DNA of 64,000 nucleotides from CAYSQW01 sp964433135 (GTDB taxonomy: Bacteria; Acidobacteriota; Aminicenantia; Aminicenantales; Aminicenantaceae), in contig CAYSQW010000011.1 in assembly GCA_964433135.1 (NCBI GenBank), positions 1-64,000 on the forward strand. The letters are read 5' to 3'. The translations under genes and the position numbers were made by a program. Of this stretch, positions 32,915-41,933 are shown piece by piece. Numbering within the stretch: position 1 is the stretch's first letter; every line of letters starts with the position of its first letter. The notes under the pieces were generated by a model. The model searched no databases. It saw nothing but the letters and a program-made list of their open reading frames with translations, and had not been told where the DNA came from.

Positions 32915-35026
32915 TCACATCTCGATCAGCCCGGCTGTTTTGAGGATCTCGAGGTAATTGATAACGGCCTGAAGATCCGTGCGTCGAGGGTACTGAACGT
33001 CGAGTCCGTGTTTGATATCCAGGGCGCTGCGGCGGCCGTCGATAAGCAGGTGGAGTTCGGAGGTGTTTCCGATCGAGCTGCGGCTGTATGGGAATTTCTT
33101 CTTGATCTCGCGAGGGATCTCGTCGATATACTTCTGGTAGACCCGGTATCCGCCCTCCATGACCCGTGCGGTGGCGCGGGGGATGATCCGTGCCGCCTGC
33201 TTCTCCAGCGTGCTTGGCTTGGGCATGGTCGGCGTGATCCCGACCCGCTTGGCCCGATAGCGCATATGTGTTTCGAGGGCTGCCAAGTGGGTTTTCGCGA
33301 TGCCGGATACGCTTTTCTGCATGTCCTCGATATAGGTCTCGACCGCATCCCTGTTCCGGGCCAGTTCCAGCACCGAGGCCAGAGTGGCGGTTTCATTGGC
33401 GGCGGATATTTCCACGTGCAGCCGGGCCGATTCGTAGGCCTCCATCAGACCGCCCGCATCGGCGCGGTTGAGGAGATCCTGCCCCACCATGAACTGATGG
33501 CTCAGGCGCCGCGAGGCGTTGGAAGTGATCTCCCCGGCGATGCGCACGGCCGCGTCATCGTCGGCGGAAGCGATGGTGTAGGCGGCGGCCGCGCCGATCA
33601 CCACCGTGCGTTTCAATTGAGTGGGATCGGCCTTGTCCGCCCGGTCGCCCGAGGTGTGGTACCATCGGTCGGGCCAAGCGATCATCATGACCCCGGGAAC
33701 ACGCACCGCCCAGTCATTGAAGACTTCGTGATCGGAAGCCCCGTAATGGGTTTCGACGGCATAGGGAAATGGCTCGTCCGCGCCTGAAGGCGCCACGATA
33801 CGGTGAGGTACTTTGTATGCGGTGCTGCGGTTCTGGATACGTTCGCGGTTGCCCTCCCCCACGAAACGGTAATAGTTTTCCATGACATCGTTGATGTAGT
33901 GGGGGTTTCCGAAGCTGGTGCGCATCAAGCACATGTAAGCCTGGTTTTTGCTCAGCCACTCTCCCACCATATCCATATTGATATTGCACAGGGTCCGGGC
34001 CATGATCTCCTTGTGGTCTCTGACCCAGAGTCCGGTGCCCGAGTATTCCGGTCCCCAGAGAAAACGGATGGTCCGCCGGGGCCGCGGCAGGCGCCCCTCG
34101 GATATGAGCGTGTTCAGTGTCCGGGCCGCTTCCAGGATGGCGGCGCTTCCGGATTTATTGTCGTTGGCCCCTTGCTTGGTGAAGCCCTCGAACAGGTGAG
34201 CGGAAAATATGATTTCTCCGGCCGACGGATCGGTCCCGGGGATCCGGCATACGATATTCTGCATCTCATAGGTTTCCATGCTCGCTTCGACCTGGGCATG
34301 CACCGTGATCTTTTCCCGCTGCAGCAGCCGCCGTTTCAGGATGGCGCCTTCCCGGGCCGGAAGATAGAAACCGAACTTGACCTCGGCCTTGGGATCAGAG
34401 CGTCTCCCCGCGATCCCGCGCCAGGGAATCTGAAGGGGATCGAAATGCGGTCGGGACTGGCTGATGGCGATGACGCCCAGCGCGCCCTGCCTGACGCAGG
34501 CCAGAGCATGAACGGTGCTGATACTTCCCTCGGTCACGACGATCCGGCCCACTGTTTCCACCTGGCCGATCTCTTTCGGGGTGCCTCCGCCGACCCAAAC
34601 CAGCTCCGCCGTGACGTCGGCGGTGCGGCTGCCTGAGGCCAGCATGGCCGTCATGTCGCGGTAAGAGGCTATTTTTCTCCGATCCGGTTCGACTTCCCAG
34701 AGCTCGCCCTTGATGCCGTTCCAGGTTTGGCCGCCGGGATAGCGGACGATTTCGGCTCCCGGAAGACCGTATTTCTTCAGTTGGGAGAGAACATAGGCGG
34801 CTTCGTAAAAAGTACCGGCATATTCCTCTGCGGGGCGGTCCTGGTTGTAGCCGCCCGTTTCCAGGATGGTGTTCCAGGCGGTTTCACCCGAGGCCTCTCC
34901 GATGATCTCGTCCATCTGTTGGGCGGGAAGCAGGGTCCAGTAAAGCCAGGGAGTGTACTGTGCCCGCAAAGCGGGGCCGCAGATTAGTATTAAAAGCAGA
35001 AAAGCGACAAAGGTGCATTTACGCAT
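32915..35026 (-). CDS. Secreted M28-family zinc peptidase with C-terminal winged-helix-like domain
   Basis: Exported aminopeptidase-type enzyme. ATG 35026 (after GGAG) starts a signal peptide, MRKCTFVAFLLLILICGPALRA. A PA-like insert (about 100-200) precedes the M28 core. Numbered from the upstream ATG at 35038 (707 codons), zinc ligands are His281 (FSAHLFEG), Asp293 (GANDNKSG), Glu331 (GPEYSGT), Asp356 (NINMDMVG) and a later His in WYHTSGDRADK. The last 45 residues (LLIDGRRSALDIKHGLDVQY...VINYLEILKTAGLIEM) look like a PqqD or winged-helix unit, unusual on a secreted peptidase. A paralogue of nearly identical length lies at 38.4 kb. Confidence 0.87.
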   Translation of the reverse strand: MRKCTFVAFLLLILICGPALRAQYTPWLYWTLLPAQQMDEIIGEASGETAWNTILETGGYNQDRPAEEYAGTFYEAAYVLSQLKKYGLPGAEIVRYPGGQTWNGIKGELWEVEPDRRKIASYRDMTAMLASGSRTADVTAELVWVGGGTPKEIGQVETVGRIVVTEGSISTVHALACVRQGALGVIAISQSRPHFDPLQIPWRGIAGRRSDPKAEVKFGFYLPAREGAILKRRLLQREKITVHAQVEASMETYEMQNIVCRIPGTDPSAGEIIFSAHLFEGFTKQGANDNKSGSAAILEAARTLNTLISEGRLPRPRRTIRFLWGPEYSGTGLWVRDHKEIMARTLCNINMDMVGEWLSKNQAYMCLMRTSFGNPHYINDVMENYYRFVGEGNRERIQNRSTAYKVPHRIVAPSGADEPFPYAVETHYGASDHEVFNDWAVRVPGVMMIAWPDRWYHTSGDRADKADPTQLKRTVVIGAAAAYTIASADDDAAVRIAGEITSNASRRLSHQFMVGQDLLNRADAGGLMEAYESARLHVEISAANETATLASVLELARNRDAVETYIEDMQKSVSGIAKTHLAALETHMRYRAKRVGITPTMPKPSTLEKQAARIIPRATARVMEGGYRVYQKYIDEIPREIKKKFPYSRSSIGNTSELHLLIDGRRSALDIKHGLDVQYPRRTDLQAVINYLEILKTAGLIEM

Positions 35027-35038
35027 AAGAATCTCCAT

Positions 35039-35411
35039 GAATGGGATAAAAGTTCGGGTTTGTGATTCCGGTCGGAGCCGATTGAAATGCTGAAGATAGA
35101 TTCATATCGTGAAACCGAATGTATACCTCAAATCATGGGGCGGCGTCAACTAAGGGTCTATCGGTCGTCATTTATTCCGCCCCTTTTTTTTATATGTTTC
35201 CTGATGTTCAAATGGGGGGAGGAGGGATTCAGCGCCCGCGCTGAAAATATTGGAGCGGATAGGCATTAAGGAATTCAGACTGTGAAACCAAGCCATATCC
35301 CCACCACTGGTTTCTCGTTTTTGATATCTTTTAAATAAATATAACAAATAAAGCTTGACCTTAAAGTTTATATGTTATATTTAATTATAAGAAATGCAAA
35401 GGAGGGATCGA
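35039..35411. other. Divergent promoter region, M28 peptidase / PadR cassette
   Basis: No gene seen. The part after 35320 is strongly AT-rich. A -35-like TTGACC (35355-35360) with AT-rich hexamers near 35376-35383 is the likely PadR promoter. No clean palindrome like that of the first PadR gene was found. Confidence 0.4.
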
Positions 35412-35732
35412 ATGTATCCGTTAAGCAAACGCGAGGAAGAAATCCTGCTGACGATATGGGATTTAAAAGAAGATGCGTATCTTGTCGCCATCCGAAAACA
35501 AATCAATCGAGTTACGGGGAAGGATCTGACCATCGGAGCGATCCACATTCCTCTTACCAAATTGGAAAAAGGAGAGCTGCTCGAGTCCCATTTTGGAGAA
35601 GCCATGGCGAAACGAGGGGGCAGAAGGAAGCGTATTTATAGACTCACGAAGTTAGGGGTCGAAGTTCTGAAAGAGCAAAAGAAACAAAAGGATGCCTTGT
35701 GGTCCAATTTTAGCCGGGCCTTTTCCATTTAA
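35412..35732 (+). CDS. PadR-family transcriptional regulator (second copy)
   Basis: Short PadR repressor of 106 aa. ATG 35412 follows AGGAGGGATCG. Same plan as the first PadR protein: SKREEEILLTIWDLKEDAYL opening helix, DLTIGAIHIPLTKLEKGELL recognition part, and GGRRKRIYRLTKLG wing. It precedes the permease gene by a few nucleotides and is the expected repressor of that pair. The cassette is visibly richer in A+T than its neighbours. Confidence 0.88.
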   Translation: MYPLSKREEEILLTIWDLKEDAYLVAIRKQINRVTGKDLTIGAIHIPLTKLEKGELLESHFGEAMAKRGGRRKRIYRLTKLGVEVLKEQKKQKDALWSNFSRAFSI

Positions 35733-35739
35733 ATGATTT

Positions 35740-38373
35740 TTGAGATTCATGACGGGAAAGCTGATGACGGATTTATGGAATAAAACCCCAAGACCGCCGT
35801 ATATTGCCGAAAAACTGCTTAGGGCGATCCTCAACTCTTCTGAAAAAGAAGGTTTGAGTGGTGATTTTGAAGAGATTTACACTGATTGGAGAGAGGAGAA
35901 AGGTCGCACCAGGGCTTGGGTATGGTATTGGATGCAGATACTGGTATACCTCCCTCAAGCGATTTCGAATATGCTTTTTTGGAGAATGATAATGTTCAGG
36001 ATGAATATAAAAACAGCGCTGAGAAATCTTAAAAAACAAAAAGGATACAGTTTCATCAAAATATCGGGTTTGGCGATCGGTATGGCCGTGTGTATTTTAT
36101 TATTACTTTATATTCAAGATGAAATAAGTTTTGATCGATTTCATAAGAACGCGGACCATATTTATCGCCTCATCGATAACAATATCAATTCAACCCATGT
36201 GGCTCCCAATCTTGCGCCCCAGGTTTCTCAAATACTGCTGGATAATTTCCCCGAGGTCAGGGAAGCCACGAGACTCCTGCCGCGTGACAATATCCAGGTC
36301 CGGTATAAGGATGACCGATTCAATGAAAAGGATTTTATTTATGCCGATGAGAGTTTTTTTGAGATATTCTCCTTCCCATTAATAACCGGAGATCCTGAAA
36401 CGGCTTTGATACAACCTTCTACGATCGTCATCACGGAAAGTATCGCGCATAAATATTTTGGCAATAAAAATCCGATCGGCGAAGTATTGCGGGTCGGGGG
36501 TGAACGGGATTACACGATTACCGGTGTCATGTTCGATGTTCCGGCTGATTCTCACTTTAAGTGTAATTTTATCGCTACCCTGGTTGATGCGGATACCGTA
36601 TTCGGAGCATCATTGATGCAAAATTGGGGTTGGAAAAATTTTTTGGTTTACGGTCTCTTTCAAGAAAAATTTTCAATATCTGCATTTGAAGAAAAGAGTA
36701 CAAGCCTGCTCGGGAAATCCATCAATGTTGATGACATGGATAAGCCTGTTATCACCCTGCAAAACCTGAAAGATGTTCATCTTCATTCAGCTCACTTGGA
36801 TAACGACATCCGGCCGCAAGGTGATATCAATTATATTTTCATGTTTTCAGCGATTGGTGTTTTAATATTATTAATTGCCTGTTTCAACTACATCTATCTC
36901 TTAACCGCGAATGCCGCTGCGCGAGCGGTTGAAGTCGGCATCAGAAAAGTAGTCGGCGCGGCACGGAAACAGATTGCCGGTCAGTTTTTCAGTGAATCAA
37001 TAGTCGTGTTGTTTTTCGCGCTGATGCTTGCCTTTTTCATCGCGGGATTATGCCTGCCGGTTTTTAACATCCTTACCGGGAAATTATTATCGTTAACCGC
37101 ATTATTAAATAAAACCATGATTGCCGGCATCATCGGCATGGTGTTGGCTGCCGGCCTGATCGCGGGCAGCTACCCAGCACTTTATATCTCATCCATTCAG
37201 CCGGCCAGGGTCATTAAGGGGATCGCCGGTTTTGGGAAATCAAAACTCAGTTTCAATCGGATACTCGTCGTCATGCAATTTACGATCTCCGTGGTCTTGA
37301 TCATAAGCTCCATCTTTATGTTTCGCCAATTACAATTCATCCAAAACAAGAAACTGGGTTTTGATAAGGAACACATCGTTATTCTGCAGAATCACGAAGC
37401 GGGAAACAGACGGAAGTACGAGCGATTCAAGAACACATTGTTACAGAATGGTCAAATCACATCGATTTCTTCGGCGGATCGTGTTCCTTCAGGTTCTTTG
37501 ACCAATTGGTGTCATTTTAAGCATGACGGCATGACAGACCGTTTGCTTATGCGTGTGGTGCATGTCGGTTTCGATTATTTCAAAACGATCGGTATTGATG
37601 ATGCACTGCATGGGCGGATGTTTTCACAACAGTTCGAAACCGATGCGAGCTCAGCTATTATTTTAAATGAGTCCGCTGTAAATTTATTGGAATTGCCGAC
37701 GGTGCCGGTTGGAAAGAAAATACATATGGATTGGCCGGATTCCGAAAGAACCATTGTAGGCGTTGTAAAAGATTTTCATTTTGAATCGCTTTATGAGGAT
37801 ATTCACCCGGTTGCCTTTGTCATTCATTACCCGGAATGTTGGGAAATGATGGTCAAAATTAATTCTTTCGATATTTCCGGAACATTGGCTTTTATCGAGA
37901 AAACATGGAAAAATATTTATCCTTTCTGGGCGTATGAATATCATTTTATGGATAACCGTTTTGAACAAATCTACCACTCGGAAAACAGAACATTTCAATT
38001 GATGGGCTATTTTTCATTACTGGCGATTTTCATCGCCTGCCTTGGATTATATGGCTTGGCTTCATTTTCAACCAAACGCCGCTTTAAAGAAATCGGGGTT
38101 CGAAAAGTCCTGGGTGCTTCGATCGGCCAGCTTATTGCGCTTCTGAGCAAGGATTTTATCAAATGGGTGATTATCGCCAATTTGATCGCGTGTCCCATTG
38201 CATGGTATGCCATGGATAAATGGTCTCAACACTTTGCTTTTCATACCGAAATTGCGTGGTGGATATTCGCTCTTGCCGGCCTTTCTACGCTGGTTATCGC
38301 CATATTTACGGTAAGTTGGCAGAGCTACCACGCGGCGATAAATCCTCCCATCGATTCCTTGAAATATGAATGA
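35740..38373 (+). CDS. FtsX/MacB-like ABC transporter permease (second PadR-coupled copy)
   Basis: Paralogue of the 8.1-kb permease. An N-terminal prefix of about 80 residues (PRPPYIAEKLLRAILNSSEK, ending in a hydrophobic turn) leads to ISGLAIGMAVCILLLLYIQDE. A MacB-like periplasmic domain follows, then a first core near 365-500 (FSAIGVLILLIACFNYIYLL, VEVGIRKVVGAA) and a last core near 755-870 (FSLLAIFIACLGLYGLASF, KEIGVRKVLGASIGQL). The start is ambiguous among TTG 35740, ATG 35749 and ATG 35764; the prefix homology begins after all three. No ATPase gene is nearby. AT-rich composition suggests acquisition separate from the flanking peptidases. Confidence 0.88.
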   Translation: MRFMTGKLMTDLWNKTPRPPYIAEKLLRAILNSSEKEGLSGDFEEIYTDWREEKGRTRAWVWYWMQILVYLPQAISNMLFWRMIMFRMNIKTALRNLKKQKGYSFIKISGLAIGMAVCILLLLYIQDEISFDRFHKNADHIYRLIDNNINSTHVAPNLAPQVSQILLDNFPEVREATRLLPRDNIQVRYKDDRFNEKDFIYADESFFEIFSFPLITGDPETALIQPSTIVITESIAHKYFGNKNPIGEVLRVGGERDYTITGVMFDVPADSHFKCNFIATLVDADTVFGASLMQNWGWKNFLVYGLFQEKFSISAFEEKSTSLLGKSINVDDMDKPVITLQNLKDVHLHSAHLDNDIRPQGDINYIFMFSAIGVLILLIACFNYIYLLTANAAARAVEVGIRKVVGAARKQIAGQFFSESIVVLFFALMLAFFIAGLCLPVFNILTGKLLSLTALLNKTMIAGIIGMVLAAGLIAGSYPALYISSIQPARVIKGIAGFGKSKLSFNRILVVMQFTISVVLIISSIFMFRQLQFIQNKKLGFDKEHIVILQNHEAGNRRKYERFKNTLLQNGQITSISSADRVPSGSLTNWCHFKHDGMTDRLLMRVVHVGFDYFKTIGIDDALHGRMFSQQFETDASSAIILNESAVNLLELPTVPVGKKIHMDWPDSERTIVGVVKDFHFESLYEDIHPVAFVIHYPECWEMMVKINSFDISGTLAFIEKTWKNIYPFWAYEYHFMDNRFEQIYHSENRTFQLMGYFSLLAIFIACLGLYGLASFSTKRRFKEIGVRKVLGASIGQLIALLSKDFIKWVIIANLIACPIAWYAMDKWSQHFAFHTEIAWWIFALAGLSTLVIAIFTVSWQSYHAAINPPIDSLKYE

Positions 38374-38403
38374 TCGAATGATGCGGAATTCGGTTTCAAG
38401 ACC

Positions 38404-40527
38404 TCATTTTTCTTCGATCTCCACCAGCCCCGCTTTTTCCATGGCGATGATCATATCAACCACCGATTGCAGCTGCACGTCTGGCGCTCCGGGGGTGATG
38501 ACATAGGCGTATTTGAATTCGTCGCTGCTGGTGTTGACGAATCCGTACTCCGCCCGCACGATCCGGTGGATATCCAGGATGCTGCGTCGTCCATCGATGA
38601 GCAAAGGGACTTCGGATCGGGCCAGACGCGGCAGCGAGGTGGAATTATCAGGAAGGTATTTGATGACGTTTTTATCCCGGGTTTTGTGCTCCTCCGAGTA
38701 GTAGGGAAAAAGCTTGCGCGGCACTTTATGGAGGTAGATCTCTTCCTGATCCGTTAGTGAAATCTCGACAGGCTCGATGTCCAGGTCGGAGCATTGGGCC
38801 CGGTAGAGATTCGTCAATCGATCGGCATGATTTTTTCGGCTGGATTCCAAACTTTCGGTCAATCGATCCAAAAGGTCCATAACCTTCGCGTCATCAGAGA
38901 TGTCGGTTACGGAAATCATGCCGCCGTGCGCCCGGAGATAAGCCCCTTCGATCTTATTGAGTGCGGCCTGGTAACCGGAATGGATCTTTTGGGCATCCCC
39001 CCGCAGCAGAACAGCGCTTTGGCGGGAGACCTCCGCCATCCATTTGTCTCCGTTGGCTGCGCTTTGCCAAGCCAGATCCAGAGCCTCACGGGTATCCGCT
39101 TCGGCGAGATAATAGAAGCCGGAAGCGGCCATGAATCCCACCCGCTTCATCTCCGTAGGATCTACATGCTTTGACCTGTCTTCACTGCTGTGATAAAAAT
39201 TGTCTCCGTAATAATTGAACTGCATGGCGGGGATTCCCGCGGCCAGCAAAACGGTATGATCGCTGCCGCTGATATAGGGACAGAGCCGGTAATTGAACTG
39301 GCTGTTGGTTCCCCATTGGGTTCGGATAAAGGTTTGATCGACGCACAGAAGCAGATCGGCGATCAGGTCGTTCAAATAACTCGGGCATGAGTCGGGCGTT
39401 TTCTTCATGCGCAGATAAGCGTCCGTGGTCTTGAGGTCGGCCCCGGTCATATCGAAATTGAGCCCGGCTATCAGTTTGTCCTGCAGCTCCGGGTTCCGGT
39501 ACATGAACTCGCGTGATCCTCTGATCTCAGGAACCCAGAGGAACCGGATGGTTCTGCGGGGAGGCGCCAGGATTCCCCTCGATATGAGCTTGGCCAGAGT
39601 ACGCCCCACTTCGAGGGTGGTCGCCACTCCCGAACAGTTGTCGTTGGCTCCCGGGGTCCCGATCCGCTCGAAGAGATGGGCGACCAGGAGCAGCTCGCCC
39701 GCTTCAGGATCCGTTCCCGGGAGGGCGGCGGACACCACATTCATTTTATAGGGGTGCATGCGGGTGCGGATCCGGGCTTTCATCAAAACCTTCTGATTTG
39801 AATCCAGGTAGGATCGGATTTCGTCATGCTGTCGTTTGGAGAGCACGAATCCGAATCCTTTTTGTATGTTTTGGGAACGGATGGACTGCCATCCGATCTG
39901 ATTGGGTGATGCGCCCGGATATCCCCGGTTGATTCCGGAGCTGCCGGTACCCAAAACACCAACGGCCCCGCGTTTTTCCACCGCTGAGGGAAACAGACTG
40001 CTGACCGATCCCGAGCCCAAGACGATCTTTCCGCGAACTCGTTTCCCTCGGAAGTCCCGTTCGCGGCCGGTCCCCACATAGATCACCTCGGTCGTAAGAT
40101 CCGCGTCCCGGCTGCCGGAAGCGATCGCTTCGGGAACGATCTCGAGTCCCGCGATCTTCTTTTTGACCGGCTCGATCAGCCAGAGCTCGGCTTCCTCCGC
40201 GTCCCATATCTTGCCGGCGGGGTAAAAGTCCACCTTGACTTCGGAGAGCCCGTACTGCTCGGCCAGGCGGCTGACGTATTCGGTCTCCATGAATCGTTCG
40301 GCGTATTCCTCTTCCCGGCGGTCACGATCCACGGAAAGGATTTCCACGTGCCGCAGGGCCAGCTCACCGGAAAATTCATTCAGGACGGCTTCCCGGATGT
40401 GCCGGGGAACCAGCCATCGGTCCGTTTCCTCGGCCTCGCCGGTGTCCATGGCGCATGCAGCCGCGAAAACGATGGAAAGCAAAATGAACATTTTCAATGC
40501 AAATGAAGTAAGTTTTTGACGGCTCAT
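38404..40527 (-). CDS. M28-family zinc peptidase lipoprotein with C-terminal winged-helix-like domain
   Basis: Paralogue of the peptidase at 32.9 kb, also 707 codons, but with a lipoprotein signal (KMFILLSIVFAAAC, Cys25) instead of a cleavable one. Ribosome site GGGAGA. M28 ligands are His284 (LVAHLFERIG), Asp296 (GANDNCSG), Glu334 (VPEIRGS), Asp359 (LNFDMTG) and a His in FYHSSEDRSKH. The C-terminus repeats the LLIDGRRSILDI...VVDMIIAMEKAGLVEI unit with about 15 inserted residues. The two genes probably arose by tandem duplication and were later separated by the PadR/permease cassette. The substrate is unknown; peptide scavenging in the periplasm is likely. Confidence 0.88.
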   Translation of the reverse strand: MSRQKLTSFALKMFILLSIVFAAACAMDTGEAEETDRWLVPRHIREAVLNEFSGELALRHVEILSVDRDRREEEYAERFMETEYVSRLAEQYGLSEVKVDFYPAGKIWDAEEAELWLIEPVKKKIAGLEIVPEAIASGSRDADLTTEVIYVGTGRERDFRGKRVRGKIVLGSGSVSSLFPSAVEKRGAVGVLGTGSSGINRGYPGASPNQIGWQSIRSQNIQKGFGFVLSKRQHDEIRSYLDSNQKVLMKARIRTRMHPYKMNVVSAALPGTDPEAGELLLVAHLFERIGTPGANDNCSGVATTLEVGRTLAKLISRGILAPPRRTIRFLWVPEIRGSREFMYRNPELQDKLIAGLNFDMTGADLKTTDAYLRMKKTPDSCPSYLNDLIADLLLCVDQTFIRTQWGTNSQFNYRLCPYISGSDHTVLLAAGIPAMQFNYYGDNFYHSSEDRSKHVDPTEMKRVGFMAASGFYYLAEADTREALDLAWQSAANGDKWMAEVSRQSAVLLRGDAQKIHSGYQAALNKIEGAYLRAHGGMISVTDISDDAKVMDLLDRLTESLESSRKNHADRLTNLYRAQCSDLDIEPVEISLTDQEEIYLHKVPRKLFPYYSEEHKTRDKNVIKYLPDNSTSLPRLARSEVPLLIDGRRSILDIHRIVRAEYGFVNTSSDEFKYAYVITPGAPDVQLQSVVDMIIAMEKAGLVEIEEK

Positions 40528-40607
40528 AATTCTCCCTTAAGGATTCATTTGGGTTATTTCCCCCTTAAAAACGTATCAAATATCGAAGGGTTTTTAAAGC
40601 CGCGTGC

Positions 40608-41402
40608 TTACATCTCGGGTATCTTACCCCATACCATGGTATAGGTGAAGAAGCCATGGTAATCCGGCCGGTTCACGATGAAATCCGGAGAATCCGGCAG
40701 ACAGAGACGCTGAAATTCCGCGAGATCATCGGCTGAAAGCTCGGATGCTACGTCCGGCCAGCGCATATCGAAGAGCTCCTTGAGAGCATCGCGTATTTCA
40801 TCTTCCAGAGGTGCGCTGACACTGCCGGCGAATGCCCTCGCGGTCGGATTTTCCAGGTCCATATCACGGAACCAACCCAGCGCGCGCAGGAAATGCCGTT
40901 CCGGCGGTTTCCCATGGGAAAAAGGGGCGATCCCGTCCGAAGTCGCTTTCAGTCTAGCTTCCAGCCTCGGATATCCGGGAAGCAGCGTCTCGGAAGACCA
41001 GGCGGCGATGGCCACGATGCCGCCGGGCTTTACCACCCGTGACATCTCTTTCAAAAATGGCCGCGGATCCAGGGGGGCATATCCAACGCAGTCGGCGCTC
41101 CAACTCCAATCGAAGGTGTCATCATCGAAAGGGATGTGGGAGATGTCCCCCTCCTTGAGAGATATCCGTTCCGATAGACCGTTTTCCTTCAAAAGCTTCC
41201 GGCCGCGATCGATCGCATCGGGAGAGATATCCAGTCCGGTGACATGTCCTGACGTGCCTACGGCTTCGGCCAGCAGCCTGCACTGCAGCCCGACTCCGCA
41301 TCCGGCGTCCAAACCCCGGCTCCCCTCGGGAAGCCGCAGATCTGAAATCATCTCACGAAAAGTAGGCTCTCTCAAACGGTGCATACAGGAATCCAAGTCC
41401 AT
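40608..41402 (-). CDS. Class I SAM-dependent methyltransferase
   Basis: Methyltransferase of 264 aa in the UbiE/MenG-like fold. From ATG 41402 (ribosome site GGGAGGAAG) the SAM loop reads GLDAGCGVGLQC, the acidic ribose contact is TGLDISPDAI, and motifs EGDISHIPFDDDTFDW and SRVVKPGG follow. The C-terminal third (SVSAPLEDEIRDALKELFDM...) is the substrate region and does not point to a known acceptor. An in-frame ATG 15 codons upstream lacks a ribosome site. Monocistronic. Confidence 0.85.
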   Translation of the reverse strand: MDLDSCMHRLREPTFREMISDLRLPEGSRGLDAGCGVGLQCRLLAEAVGTSGHVTGLDISPDAIDRGRKLLKENGLSERISLKEGDISHIPFDDDTFDWSWSADCVGYAPLDPRPFLKEMSRVVKPGGIVAIAAWSSETLLPGYPRLEARLKATSDGIAPFSHGKPPERHFLRALGWFRDMDLENPTARAFAGSVSAPLEDEIRDALKELFDMRWPDVASELSADDLAEFQRLCLPDSPDFIVNRPDYHGFFTYTMVWGKIPEM

Positions 41403-41776
41403 TGTCTTCCTCCCTATATCCTTTTGTCGGTTTTCCCCATCTCTCATGATTTGAATGGGAATTCGTGAAGCTTGCAGCCAAATAACGATCCGTCGACCGA
41501 TACGATTGAAAAAAGGCGCATGGATTGCCGTGTATTAAAATCTCAGAAATCAGCATCTAAAATGTGACCCGGGAGCTTCCGGGTTCTTGAACGTGAACAG
41601 CTCCCCGTTTGACGTTTTTTCGCCGATCTCCGAACCGCCGCCTTATCAAATATTATCAAAACCATGAGGAAGACTCCAGCCGGTCTGGGATTATCCAGGC
41701 AAAGGATCGTGTTTACTCCGGATCGGATTTGAACAGATCTATTGCATGGGGCACTGTCTATCCGGCGGATTTCTTA
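41403..41776. other. Intergenic region upstream of the C25-like gene
   Basis: No gene recognised. A weak hairpin ACCCGG-GAGCTT-CCGGGT (about 41568-41585) lies here. The remainder shows no conserved frame. Confidence 0.4.
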
Positions 41777-41805
41777 TTGACTGTATATTTATTATTCGAT
41801 GTAAT
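41777..41805 (+). promoter_or_regulatory. Promoter of the C25-like peptidase gene
   Basis: A -35 TTGACT (41777-41782), 17-nt spacer and -10 TGTAAT (41800-41805). A long inverted repeat starts inside the -10. Confidence 0.6.
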
Positions 41806-41863
41806 ATTGTTGATGTCGTCGGTTAAATGGAACACATTTGATGAACATCCCATCAACAATATT
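41803..41863. repeat. 13-bp perfect inverted repeat over the transcription start
   Basis: Arms AATATTGTTGATG (41803-41815) and CATCAACAATATT (41851-41863) are exactly complementary, separated by 35 nt. The first arm overlaps the -10 and predicted start, and the second lies in the leader. It is likely a regulator site rather than an RNA hairpin, because the transcript would lack most of arm one. Confidence 0.75.
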
Positions 41864-41933
41864 TTCCTATGTCCGGACTTCTGCAGGCCGTCCGGATTGG
41901 CGGCTGCAGTTTTCAAAAGAGGGGGATTGATAC

